Positions 1 to 7,675 of a stretch of 64,000 nt of DNA are shown here, piece after piece. The notes beneath the pieces are model-generated. The model made no database searches and had not been told where the DNA came from. It saw only the letters and a list, made by a program, of their open reading frames with translations. A program made the position numbers and the translations under genes. The stretch covers positions 88,093 through 152,092 of the forward strand of contig CAZPDP010000003.1 in NCBI GenBank assembly GCA_964585385.1, given 5' to 3'. The DNA is from JAGXLC01 sp964585385 (GTDB lineage Bacteria > Bacteroidota > Bacteroidia > Bacteroidales > UBA12077). The stretch's first letter is position 1; each line of letters starts with the position of its first letter.

Positions 1-1
1 C

Positions 2-832
2 AAGCAGCTTTGGACCCTGCTTCATCTCAAATACAACAAACACATTAAGGCGGACCATGGAGAACCCGGAGGTGGTTCCCGGAGTACCGGGGCAAGCGGT
101 GAGGATCAGGTGGTTGAAGTACCACTGGGAACAGTGGCAAAAGAGGCAGAGACAGGAAAAAAGCTTTTTGAAATTACCGAAGATGGTGAGGAGAAAATAC
201 TCATGGAAGGGGGCAGGGGAGGATTGGGAAATGCGCATTTTAAATCCTCAACCAACCAGACACCCAGGTACGCCCAACCGGGAGAAAAAGGAAGAGAGGA
301 TTGGTTTGTGCTTGAACTCAAACTGCTCGCCGACGTGGGTCTGGTGGGTTATCCGAATGCCGGAAAATCTACTTTTCTCTCTGTCATTTCGGCTGCTAAA
401 CCTAAGATTGCGGATTATCCTTTCACTACAATGGAACCGAATTTAGGGATGGTGAAATACAAGGGGTTAAAATCATTTGTGGTGGCCGATATCCCGGGAA
501 TTATTGAGGATGCTCATAAAGGTAAGGGACTGGGTTTGCGTTTCCTCAGGCATATTGAGCGGAACTCTCTCCTGCTTTTCACGGTACCTGCCGATAGCGA
601 TGACATACACCAGGAGTATAAAACCCTGCTGAATGAACTGGAACAATACAACCCCGAATTACTGGATAAACGAAGAGCACTGGCCATAACCAAATCCGAC
701 CTTCTGGATAAAGAATTGATGGAATTGATAGAGCAGGACCTGCCGGATATTCCGTATGTTTTTATCTCTTCGGTTGCGCAGCTTGGACTGAATAAAATGA
801 AAGACCTCATTTGGGAGGAGCTCAACAGATAA
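2..832 (+). CDS. obg: GTPase Obg/CgtA, 5' end cut off by the window edge
   Basis: Ribosome-associated GTPase acting in large-subunit assembly and stress control. The frame is open from base 2, so the gene enters from outside; 276 residues are present and roughly 50 N-terminal residues are missing. The glycine-rich Obg fold is visible (HGEPGGGSRSTGASGED and GGRGGLGNAHF), followed by the G domain: P-loop GYPNAGKST at about residues 116-124, G3 DIPGIIEDAHKGKGLGLRFL, G4 TKSD, G5 SSVA. A GTG inside the frame at 110 is not the real start, because the conserved Obg fold lies upstream of it. The PAP2 phosphatase gene follows after 12 bp, suggesting co-transcription. Confidence 0.97.
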   Translation, partial: KQLWTLLHLKYNKHIKADHGEPGGGSRSTGASGEDQVVEVPLGTVAKEAETGKKLFEITEDGEEKILMEGGRGGLGNAHFKSSTNQTPRYAQPGEKGREDWFVLELKLLADVGLVGYPNAGKSTFLSVISAAKPKIADYPFTTMEPNLGMVKYKGLKSFVVADIPGIIEDAHKGKGLGLRFLRHIERNSLLLFTVPADSDDIHQEYKTLLNELEQYNPELLDKRRALAITKSDLLDKELMELIEQDLPDIPYVFISSVAQLGLNKMKDLIWEELNR

Positions 833-844
833 AACCTCTGATTT

Positions 845-1423
845 ATGATTGAAATAATACTTGAACTCGATACCAGGCTGTTTTTATTTCTTAACGGACT
901 TCATTCCCCTTTCTGGGATACACTCATGTGGTGGTTCAGCGAAAAGGAATTCTGGTACCCGCTATATGGGCTTCTTATCATTGCTATGGCGTGGAAATAC
1001 AGGTGGAATGCCATCTTTACGTTGGTTTTTATTGCTCTTACCATTACACTGGCTGACCAGATCTCTGTAAAAGTCTTCAAAGAAGGATTTGAGCGCCTCA
1101 GACCCTCTCATAATCCTGAACTGGAAGGAATGATTCACCATATTAATAACTACCAGGGTGGATTATACGGCTTTGTCTCATCTCACGCAGCTAACACTTT
1201 TGGGCTGGCAGCATTCACTTCTTTGTTATTTAGAAAACGATGGTTTACCTGGTTTATCTTTATTTGGGCGGCAGTTGTATCGTACAGCCGTATCTATCTC
1301 GGTGTGCATTATCCTTTGGATATTATAGGCGGAGCGCTGTTGGGTATGATACTCGGATATTTGGTGTTCTGGTTGTATACCTGGGTTGGAAGGCGTTATT
1401 TAAAAAGAACATTTGCCGGTTGA
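845..1423 (+). CDS. PAP2-family membrane phosphatase
   Basis: Integral membrane phosphatase of the type-2 phosphatidic acid phosphatase family, probably acting on lipid phosphates such as undecaprenyl pyrophosphate. The three family motifs are present: K-x6-RP (KEGFERLRP), the SSHAANTF histidine motif (a variant of PSGH) and SRIYLGVHYPLD. Several hydrophobic segments (near residues 10-50, 60-75, 130-150 and 160-185) fit the usual 5-6 helix topology, and 192 residues is a normal length. The exact substrate (undecaprenyl pyrophosphate, phosphatidylglycerol phosphate or lipid A) cannot be decided from sequence. It lies directly after obg and before lplA. Confidence 0.88.
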   Translation: MIEIILELDTRLFLFLNGLHSPFWDTLMWWFSEKEFWYPLYGLLIIAMAWKYRWNAIFTLVFIALTITLADQISVKVFKEGFERLRPSHNPELEGMIHHINNYQGGLYGFVSSHAANTFGLAAFTSLLFRKRWFTWFIFIWAAVVSYSRIYLGVHYPLDIIGGALLGMILGYLVFWLYTWVGRRYLKRTFAG

Positions 1424-1459
1424 TCCTTGTTTTGATGATTTAATCTAAAACTATGTTCT

Positions 1460-2443
1460 ATGATCTGCATAAAAAACCCGGATACGAATCCCTATTTCAA
1501 TTTAGCTGCCGAAGAGTATGCGATTAAGAATTTCTCCGATAACATGTTTATGCTCTGGAGAAATGAGCCTTGTATTGTAGTAGGAAATCATCAAAACACC
1601 CTTGCCGAAATCAATCTCGATTATGTTAAAGAAAATGATTTATATGTCGTTAGACGTATGTCCGGAGGAGGAGCTGTTTTCCAGGACTTAGGTAACCTGA
1701 ACTTTACATTCATCAAGAATATCGATGAAAGTAATAATAAAGTCGATTTCAGCACCTATACCAAGCCCATTATTGAGGTATTGAGAAATATGGGACTCAA
1801 TGCCAGTTTTGAGGGTAGGAATGACATTGTCATTGATGGGAGGAAAATATCAGGAAATGCCCAGGCTGTAAGAAACAACAGGATGCTTCATCATGGTACT
1901 TTGCTGTTTTCTTCTGTGATGGAAGATTTGGCTAAAGCACTGAAGGTAAACCCTTTAAAATTCAAAGGCAAAGCTGTTAAATCGGTAAAAAGCCGTGTTA
2001 CCAATATTAAGGAGCATCTTGACGAAGATATCGACGTTCTGGAATTCAGGGATCGCATCATGGACCACATCATATCGACTAATGAGGGTGCAGAACCCTA
2101 TGAATATACGGAAGAAGATCGTCGCAAAATCAACCAGTTGGTTGAAGAAAAATACGGAACCTGGAACTGGAATTATGGTTCTTCACCCAAATACAATTTT
2201 GAAAAGTTGATTAAAACCGATGGCGGAAACATTGAGTTTCATATCAATGTGGAAAAGGGCATCATGAAAGACGTGAAGATTTTCGGAGATTATTTCAACA
2301 GCTTAGATACACGGGAAATAGAGGATATGCTTAAGAATCTACCTCATGAGCACCAGAAAATTAAAAATAAACTGAATGGGATAGATTTTGAAAAATACTT
2401 TCATAAGGTGGATAAAGAAGAATTCATCGCAGGAATGTTTTAA
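1460..2443 (+). CDS. lplA: lipoate-protein ligase A
   Basis: Attaches free lipoate, through lipoyl-AMP, to E2 subunits of 2-oxoacid dehydrogenases and to glycine cleavage protein H. The family signature RRMSGGGAVFQDLGNLNFTF lies near residues 70-90, and GRNDIVIDGRKISGNAQ follows. The 327-residue length includes the C-terminal accessory domain of LplA-type enzymes (GTWNWNYGSSPKYNFEK onward). Start ATG 1460 gives the expected MICIKNPDTNPYFNLAAEEY opening. The gene implies that lipoate is scavenged. It is 36 bp downstream of the PAP2 phosphatase gene and followed by a repeat-bearing non-coding stretch. Confidence 0.95.
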   Translation: MICIKNPDTNPYFNLAAEEYAIKNFSDNMFMLWRNEPCIVVGNHQNTLAEINLDYVKENDLYVVRRMSGGGAVFQDLGNLNFTFIKNIDESNNKVDFSTYTKPIIEVLRNMGLNASFEGRNDIVIDGRKISGNAQAVRNNRMLHHGTLLFSSVMEDLAKALKVNPLKFKGKAVKSVKSRVTNIKEHLDEDIDVLEFRDRIMDHIISTNEGAEPYEYTEEDRRKINQLVEEKYGTWNWNYGSSPKYNFEKLIKTDGGNIEFHINVEKGIMKDVKIFGDYFNSLDTREIEDMLKNLPHEHQKIKNKLNGIDFEKYFHKVDKEEFIAGMF

Positions 2444-2520
2444 TACCACTTTAACAAATTGTTTTTTTAGATATCCTCTAGTCAATATCATAGTCAATTA
2501 TTAGTGGTATAAAAAAATTC

Positions 2521-2822
2521 GTTAAATTCTAAAACATGGTTGATATTTGTCTATAACTTTCTTTGTGGCAAAAAGAGAATGCCACTAAGACTCTAAAACT
2601 CCAAGATACGCAAAGNNNNNNNNNNNNNNNNNNNNNNNNNNNNNNNNNNNNNNNNNNNNNNNNNNNNNNNNNNNNNNNNNNNNNNNNNNNNNNNNNNNNN
2701 NNNNNNNNNNNNNNNCTTTGTGGCAAAAAGAGAATGCCACTAAGACTCTAAAACTCCAAGATACGCAAAGGAGGCAATAATTGTATTTAAGTTACCAACC
2801 ATATATTAGAGTTTTACCAAAA
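2521..2822. repeat. Intergenic repeat family 1, copy A (contains scaffold gap)
   Basis: The 392-bp stretch between lplA and the next gene holds no gene. It holds a sequence starting near TTAAATTCTAAAACATGG and ending near ATATATTAGAGTTTTACC that recurs, diverged, at 57728-57880. The body contains the CACTAAGACTCTAAAACTC type of low-complexity motif. The ACTCTAA near its middle and TTAGAGT near its end form an internal inverted repeat. In this copy the sequence is interrupted by 100 Ns, and 55 bp are written twice (2561-2615 and 2716-2770). Both ORFs spanning the Ns are artefacts. Confidence 0.75.
2616..2715. other. Scaffold gap of 100 N, probably spurious
   Basis: Exactly 100 Ns. The 55 bp before it (2561-2615) are identical to the 55 bp after it (2716-2770). 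The paralogous repeat at 57728-57880 reads straight through the equivalent point with no duplication. The simplest reading is two contigs that overlap by 55 bp and should be merged, leaving no missing sequence. Confidence 0.85.
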
Positions 2823-2835
2823 ATTTTGTAGTTTT

Positions 2836-3474
2836 TTACAATAAAGCTCCGAACCGTACCCCGATTACCAGGAGTGTGCCGGAATAGTTGTAATCAGTCA
2901 TGGATTCATTAAAGCGGTCTTCCACAATTTCATTTGAAAAACTTTTTCTGAGTCCTGCTCCCAGGTAAAAATCAATCATCAGTCTTTCGTAAGGATTAAG
3001 CTGGTATCCGAAAATTAAATTTATTCCGGTTTTATGGATGGTACCCTTTTTCAGTGAATGGGCGTATTCATGATATGTAAGACCGGATTCTTCGTATTCT
3101 TCCCAGTTATAGGTGCTGTAATGAATGTTGAAATTTTGATAAACACCTCCGTAGGCAATGTAAGGGCCATTAGCAGGTTTGTTTTTACCCAGGTATATTT
3201 TATGATGCAAATCCAGACCTGCTCCTGAAAGTTTTATAAAATCATCATAAAACCAATAGGTATCTGGATTTTCATAGTAATAAACCTGCGGGGCAATTTG
3301 CAGCCAGTGATTTTCATTTTTCAGTTTTATCTCCACGTCAGTTCTCATCCCGTTAACAATCATATATTGAGGAACAAAGCCAACGGTGTAATTTGGAATA
3401 AACTCTTCCTCTTGTGCATTAGCAAAGGAAGATAATATTGCAAAAAGAGTGAGTGTCAGAATATATTTTTGCAT
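2836..3474 (-). CDS. Secreted beta-barrel-like protein, paralogue of the next gene upstream
   Basis: Not assigned to a named family. It is a 212-residue protein with a signal peptide (MQKYILTLTLFAILSSFANA) and alternating beta-strand-like segments rich in aromatic residues, consistent with a small outer-membrane barrel. It is clearly related to the product of 3479-4054: both share PQYMIVNGM/PQYLIMHGM near the N terminus, LQIAPQVYYYEN/LIAAPELYYSEN, FNIHY/FNITD followed by HKTG, and DFYLGAGLRKSF/DFYLGVGLRKSY near the C terminus. It is the last gene of a four-gene minus-strand operon with gaps of 4-17 bp. The pair probably arose by tandem duplication. Confidence 0.8.
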   Translation of the reverse strand: MQKYILTLTLFAILSSFANAQEEEFIPNYTVGFVPQYMIVNGMRTDVEIKLKNENHWLQIAPQVYYYENPDTYWFYDDFIKLSGAGLDLHHKIYLGKNKPANGPYIAYGGVYQNFNIHYSTYNWEEYEESGLTYHEYAHSLKKGTIHKTGINLIFGYQLNPYERLMIDFYLGAGLRKSFSNEIVEDRFNESMTDYNYSGTLLVIGVRFGALL

Positions 3475-3478
3475 GGTA

Positions 3479-4054
3479 TTATTCTTTTGTAATGAAACAT
3501 AATTTTAAGCCGAGCAACAGGGTGGGGCCCGTATAGGCATAATCCCAGGGCACCTCTTTATACATTTCTATATCTTTGTCCGTGTTGTAATAACTTTTCC
3601 TGAGCCCAACGCCCAGGTAAAAGTCCAGGTAAACCGGGTCTCTTAATTCAGGCTGAATCCCTATGGTAAAACCCAGTCCTGTTTTATGAATGTTATACTG
3701 CGGTGAATCTTCCGCTTCCGGATCTGTTATGTTAAAATAATTGTAGCTGGCATGAAAGGAAAGGTAAGGAAGCCTGTTGTGATCGGGAAGTAAGTATTTT
3801 CTGTTGTGAAAGGTTACACCAGCTCCGTATAATTCATTGTAATTTGTGATACCCGAATTGTTCTCACTGTAATATAATTCCGGTGCAGCAATAAGCCAGT
3901 TGTTATTTGTTAATGGTAATTCAAACCCCGCTTTCATTCCATGCATGATAAGATACTGGGGGTAGAATGACAAAAGGTTTTTTGCTTTGGATGGTTGACT
4001 ATGGGCTGAAGTCAATATAAGCAGAAATCCGGCTACAAGGATTATTTTCTTCAT
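3479..4054 (-). CDS. Secreted beta-barrel-like protein, paralogue of its downstream neighbour
   Basis: A 191-residue protein with a signal peptide (MKKIILVAGFLLILTSAHS, cleavage near SQP). The remainder looks like successive amphipathic strands (FYPQYLIMHGMKAGFEL, WLIAAPELYYSEN, YLSFHASYNYFNI, VYLDFYLGVGLRKSYY) and ends in a strand-like TGPTLLLGLKLCF, typical of a small outer-membrane beta-barrel. No named family is recognised. It lies 4 bp from both neighbours in the operon, between an LVIVD-repeat lipoprotein and its own paralogue, suggesting a joint envelope role. Confidence 0.8.
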   Translation of the reverse strand: MKKIILVAGFLLILTSAHSQPSKAKNLLSFYPQYLIMHGMKAGFELPLTNNNWLIAAPELYYSENNSGITNYNELYGAGVTFHNRKYLLPDHNRLPYLSFHASYNYFNITDPEAEDSPQYNIHKTGLGFTIGIQPELRDPVYLDFYLGVGLRKSYYNTDKDIEMYKEVPWDYAYTGPTLLLGLKLCFITKE

Positions 4055-4058
4055 ATGT

Positions 4059-4793
4059 TTAATTGTTTATAGATATTTCACTTAACCATGTAATCGTATC
4101 ACCTGAATATTCGTACTGATTGATACCATCCTCTCCGATAACGATGAGCAAATCATTGTAAGGAATAACATCTTTGGCGCTAATATCAAAATAATGGGTA
4201 CGTTTGATATTTGTAACATCGGTAACATCAAATACTTTTAGACCTTCATCACACAAAAATAGTAGATTTTCATCAATACCCAATCCTTTAGGTTTTTCCA
4301 TCGGGTATTTTTTTACAAGTTCAGGAATGGAAGGATTGCTGATATCCACTATTTGCAGTTCGTTGGTGTTTCTGCCGCACCAGCTGTCCACACTCAATGT
4401 TACATAGGCATATTTTTCATCTACTACGACAGGGTCACAGCTGTATATATGTTCAAAGTAAGAAATTTTCCCGGGATTAGCAGGGTCTGATACTCCGTAG
4501 ATATACATGCCCCATTGGGTGCCGAAGAACAATAAACTGTCCCGGCTGTGGATAGTCTCAATCCCAAAACCTATGGGCTTTTCATTTACTTGTACAGGAT
4601 TTTCAGGCTGCTGAATATTAAATATTTGCAGATTTTCCCATCCAACCGTATAAAGATGGTTTTTGTTAATCGTAAATCTTGCCAGTGAGCCACCCTGTCC
4701 GGTGGAATCGGAGGAAGAATCAAGGGCGCCTTCCGAACAGCCGAATAACAGGACTGAAAGAAGTATTCTTAAAGATAGTATAAGCTTTTTCAT
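4059..4793 (-). CDS. Lipoprotein with LVIVD repeats
   Basis: Surface or periplasmic lipoprotein with lipobox LLFGC near residue 19. The mature part consists of repeated LVIVD-type blades: LQIFNIQQPENPVQVNE, MYIYGVSDPANPGKISYFE, LQIVDISNPSIPELVKKY and LKVFDVTDVTNIKRTHYF, separated by YAYVTLS- or LLFLCD-type strands. Such repeats are expected to form a beta-propeller or solenoid used in extracellular binding. At 244 residues it is shorter than many LVIVD proteins, with about five blades. Its operon partner just upstream (4811-5308) carries two more blades, so the two may act together or derive from one split gene. Confidence 0.83.
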   Translation of the reverse strand: MKKLILSLRILLSVLLFGCSEGALDSSSDSTGQGGSLARFTINKNHLYTVGWENLQIFNIQQPENPVQVNEKPIGFGIETIHSRDSLLFFGTQWGMYIYGVSDPANPGKISYFEHIYSCDPVVVDEKYAYVTLSVDSWCGRNTNELQIVDISNPSIPELVKKYPMEKPKGLGIDENLLFLCDEGLKVFDVTDVTNIKRTHYFDISAKDVIPYNDLLIVIGEDGINQYEYSGDTITWLSEISINN

Positions 4794-4810
4794 TTTTCTG
4801 AATTTAAAAG

Positions 4811-5308
4811 TTATTCATTTTTTTTCCAGGCTACAATGACTGTATTCTCAGGGCGGTTACTTTTCCTGAATTCGTAAGGCGTATATCCTGTTGGAGGAGC
4901 AGGTTCAGGCAAAACATTTTCCAGCCTTTTCACTAATTCAGGAGCATTTCTGTTTCCAATATCAATAGCTACCAGGTCAATGGCATTGTCGGCATAGAGG
5001 ATGTTGTTTTTTACAGCCAAATCTATACATCCCGGAATTCGGATGAAACCTTCCTTTTGGGGATTTAAAGGATTACTGTTATTGATAACATGAATGCCTT
5101 CGTATTTCTCTGTTACAAAAAGATAATCCCCTTTTATATAAATTTTGGCAATGTTCTTCATAGAGCGGGGTTCCTCAAAACTTACGGATTTTCGCAGGTC
5201 GTCAATATCCATGAGTACAGGATAGTAGTCGTAGTTCATTGCTGGATCAGTATCAGCCGAAAAACCGAACACCAGCAATACAGAGAAAAAAATTATTAGT
5301 TTTTTCAT
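4811..5308 (-). CDS. Short secreted LVIVD-repeat protein
   Basis: A 165-residue protein with a signal peptide (MKKLIIFFSVLLVFGFSA) but no lipobox cysteine. Two LVIVD-type blades are visible: DYLFVTEKYEGIHVINNSNP followed by LNPQKEGFI, and ILYADNAIDLVAIDIGNRNA followed by PELVKRL. It ends after a short tail (RPENTVIVAWKKNE). It is the first gene of the minus-strand operon running down to 2836, 17 bp before the LVIVD lipoprotein. The low blade number suggests either a cut-down propeller or one half of a two-chain structure. No clear TAnnTTTG promoter was found upstream. Confidence 0.75.
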   Translation of the reverse strand: MKKLIIFFSVLLVFGFSADTDPAMNYDYYPVLMDIDDLRKSVSFEEPRSMKNIAKIYIKGDYLFVTEKYEGIHVINNSNPLNPQKEGFIRIPGCIDLAVKNNILYADNAIDLVAIDIGNRNAPELVKRLENVLPEPAPPTGYTPYEFRKSNRPENTVIVAWKKNE

Positions 5309-5472
5309 GGTTTAGTGATTTAGTTTCAGGGTTTTTTATAAAGACGTGTTCTCATGAAAAAGGGTTGAGTGTAAATGTTAAATTATTATTAAAGTATGGA
5401 TATGTATTTAATTTATTACTTAATCCAGGGCCTTCAAAAAAAATCGAAAGCCCGCGTGGTTTCCGGCAGAAA

Positions 5473-6060
5473 TCAGATGTATATAAGCCCTTCATATTTA
5501 TCGCCATAAGTAATGTGCAGTTTGTTGCTGTATCGAATTGCAGCAATTAATGCAAGCAACGCATCGAAATGGTGCCAGCTGATAACTGAATAATCATCGA
5601 TTTTCAGGTAGGATATTTCCTCCAGCTTAGAAAGGCATCCTTTAATAAATTCATTTCCCACCTTGTATCCGCATGATTTAAGATTGTATTTTTTAGCCAG
5701 TGCTTTGGGGTAGGTTTCTTTGATATCAATGCCCATCTTTTCAATTTCAGTTTTCAGGCTAATAGCTCTTGCTGTAAGACCGCCCAAAAACATAGGAGAC
5801 ATAGCATTCAATTGTCTGTCACATAAACGGTAAAAATAGTCCTGGTAAGTTTCACTGTCACAATAGGCGCCCGGAAGTGATAAAGGAGCATCGATGAAAA
5901 TGATGTCCGGCCTGTTATCTTTGATAAGGCCAGTGATAAACCGGTCAGCATCCGTATCTTTTGAGGCCCGGTAAAAGCGGGTTAGGTCACCGCTCTTTTC
6001 GCAAATAACGGTATTCCCGGATAGTTTTTTGCCAAAATCGATTCCCCATACTGGTCCCAT
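5473..6060 (-). CDS. DUF429 family protein (RNase H-like fold predicted nuclease)
   Basis: A 195-residue protein beginning MGPVWGIDFGKKLSGNTV, with IIFIDAPLSLPG and ETYPKALAKKYNL, the pattern of the DUF429 family. These proteins are thought to adopt an RNase H/actin-like fold from the conserved aspartates in the first strand (GIDFG) and the DAPLSLP loop; a nuclease role is predicted but unproven. The C-terminal SWHHFDALLALIAAIRY segment carries the family's conserved aspartate. Cytoplasmic, no signal peptide. It is separated by 11 bp from the M48 protease gene upstream on the same strand and may be co-transcribed with it. Confidence 0.75.
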   Translation of the reverse strand: MGPVWGIDFGKKLSGNTVICEKSGDLTRFYRASKDTDADRFITGLIKDNRPDIIFIDAPLSLPGAYCDSETYQDYFYRLCDRQLNAMSPMFLGGLTARAISLKTEIEKMGIDIKETYPKALAKKYNLKSCGYKVGNEFIKGCLSKLEEISYLKIDDYSVISWHHFDALLALIAAIRYSNKLHITYGDKYEGLIYI

Positions 6061-6071
6061 ATTTGTGGATT

Positions 6072-6869
6072 TTATGGCAGACTGTTTATGAATTCCTGGT
6101 ATCGTTCCGGGAATTTTTCGCCATCCGGAGAATTAATGTTTTTCCAGACCTCGTCAATGGCATCCACTCTGTTCCCCGGGTTAGGATGAGTGCTGAGAAA
6201 CTCAGGTACTCGCGAACCCCCTTCGAGCTTTTCAAAGAATCCGGCTACACCTTTAGGATACAATTCTGTATCCGCTGAGTATTTTACAGCGTATTCATCG
6301 GCTTCATACTCGTGAGCTCTGCTAAAGGCCAGTCCGGCAGCTCCGTTAGCAAGCGCTGCTGCAATTTCAGCCCACTTCTCAGGATTTTCTCCCAGAATAA
6401 GTTCTGTAATAAATTGAAGGCCGTATGTTTTTGTCATTTGCTGGGTGGAATGCCGCCTGTCGACATGGGCCATTTCATGTGCCATAACACCGCCGAATTG
6501 AGCTTCATCATCCAGGTATTTGATAAGTCCTGTATAGAAATACATATATCCGCCGGGAACAGCAAAAGCATTGAGAACTGAATCCTCCTTTATGATCCTC
6601 ACTTTCCATGTGAAATCATCTGCATGGTTTAAATCATCAGATTCCAGCAGGTCATTAAGGATTCTGTTTAAATGTTCATAAGCAGTGGAATACTGGTTTT
6701 CATCCAGCACATCATATTCATTGCTGTTCATTATTTCCCGGTCAAAGTCTTCTCCAAATTGTTTGTCTTGCTCCAGGGTAAAAATATTAACTCCACCGTC
6801 TTTTTCACAGGAATTAAAAATGAGTCCGGTAAAGAATAGCAATGAGAAGACCAGAATTAAATTTTTCAT
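6072..6869 (-). CDS. M48 family metalloprotease lipoprotein
   Basis: Zinc metalloprotease of the M48 (BepA/Oma1-like) family, likely anchored in the envelope and acting in protein quality control. Zinc motif HEMAH with the following DRRHS, and the third ligand in HEYEADEYAVKY. The signal peptide MKNLILVFSLLFFTGLIFNS is followed by Cys (lipobox-like FNSC). I choose ATG 6869 rather than 6899 because the hydrophobic signal begins there and a -7 element (TAATTTTG on the minus strand, 6897-6904) would place transcription initiation inside the longer reading. About 265 residues, no TPR tail, so shorter than BepA. Confidence 0.9.
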   Translation of the reverse strand: MKNLILVFSLLFFTGLIFNSCEKDGGVNIFTLEQDKQFGEDFDREIMNSNEYDVLDENQYSTAYEHLNRILNDLLESDDLNHADDFTWKVRIIKEDSVLNAFAVPGGYMYFYTGLIKYLDDEAQFGGVMAHEMAHVDRRHSTQQMTKTYGLQFITELILGENPEKWAEIAAALANGAAGLAFSRAHEYEADEYAVKYSADTELYPKGVAGFFEKLEGGSRVPEFLSTHPNPGNRVDAIDEVWKNINSPDGEKFPERYQEFINSLP

Positions 6870-6896
6870 AAAAATTATATTTTCTATTATACGTTC

Positions 6897-6904
6897 CAAA
6901 ATTA
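6897..6904 (-). promoter_or_regulatory. -7 promoter element for the M48 protease gene
   Basis: CAAAATTA on the plus strand reads TAATTTTG on the minus strand, matching the Bacteroidota -7 consensus TAnnTTTG. It lies about 28 bp upstream of ATG 6869, giving a short leader and favouring that start. No convincing -33 element was found. Confidence 0.5.
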
Positions 6905-7022
6905 AGAAAAGTTCTTAATTAATATCTTTTCATTTCATTCTGTTCAGTCATGAATAGATAACTACTGATGCGATAATAATCATTAAAAGTTTTATATTGA
7001 AAAATAGATTATAAGACCATTC

Positions 7023-7670
7023 CTATTTATACACGCTGATGATTCCTCTTTCGATGGCTTTTTTGATAATACCTACAGAATTGTTTGCATGTAATTTCTG
7101 CATAATATTTTTTCTGTGAGATTCCACTGTATTTTGGGAGATGTTTAATTTTTTGGCAATCTGGGCTGTTTTAAATTCCTGGAAAATCAATCGAATGATG
7201 TCTTTTTCCCTGCGGGTTAATTCCTTATTGTTGTTTTCTTGCAGATCAAAAAGCGAGAAGTATTTTTCTTTTGTTTTGTTGCAAAAATAGCGTTTTCCCT
7301 TCATTACTTCATTAATAGCTTTTTTTAGTTCTTGAAAATCAGATGTTTTCGACACGTATCCCCGAATACCACAGGTAATAAGTTGGCTGATAACCCATTC
7401 ACTATCGTGCATAGAAAAAACAATGGTTTTTGTGAAAGGCGAATTTTGTATTATAATTTTTTGTAAATCAATACCTTCAAATTCTGGTAAAGACAAGTCA
7501 ATAATGGCGATATCAACAAAATTTTTTTCTAAGATTTCTGTGGTCTCATCTTTTGATTTTGCTGTTCCAATAATACGGTAATTCGTTTCATTTGACAAAA
7601 GCCTCGTGACACCGCTCAAAACCACTTCGTGGTCGTCCACTATCAGGATATTTATCGATTTGTTTGTCAT
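7023..7670 (-). CDS. NarL/FixJ-type response regulator
   Basis: DNA-binding response regulator of 215 residues. The receiver domain (about 7-125) has the acidic pocket VDDHE, the phospho-acceptor Asp in AIIDLSLPE, the Ser/Thr in IVFSMHD and the conserved Lys in GYVSKTSDF. The C-terminal LuxR-type helix-turn-helix (about 148-212) shows LTRREKDIIRLI and QIAKKLNISQNTVESHRKNI. It is 5 bp downstream of its cognate histidine kinase gene, so the two form one two-component operon. A direct repeat in the divergent promoter region at 9875-9910 is a candidate binding site. Confidence 0.95.
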   Translation of the reverse strand: MTNKSINILIVDDHEVVLSGVTRLLSNETNYRIIGTAKSKDETTEILEKNFVDIAIIDLSLPEFEGIDLQKIIIQNSPFTKTIVFSMHDSEWVISQLITCGIRGYVSKTSDFQELKKAINEVMKGKRYFCNKTKEKYFSLFDLQENNNKELTRREKDIIRLIFQEFKTAQIAKKLNISQNTVESHRKNIMQKLHANNSVGIIKKAIERGIISVYK

Positions 7671-7675
7671 GATTA

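Noticed and set aside
57..446. 129-codon frame overlapping obg
   Set aside because: Out of frame with the clearly conserved obg sequence; a shadow frame.
2529..2751. Open frames on both strands spanning the first gap
   Set aside because: They consist of a duplicated 55-mer plus Ns in a non-coding repeat.
5400..5465. Hairpin GGGCTTTC/GAAGGCCC with a T-rich loop downstream of the DUF429 gene
   Set aside because: The T-run lies in the loop and none follows the stem, so it is not a convincing terminator.
5239..5550. 103-codon plus-strand frame between two minus-strand genes
   Set aside because: Overlaps the ends of two supported genes and shows no signal or domain pattern.
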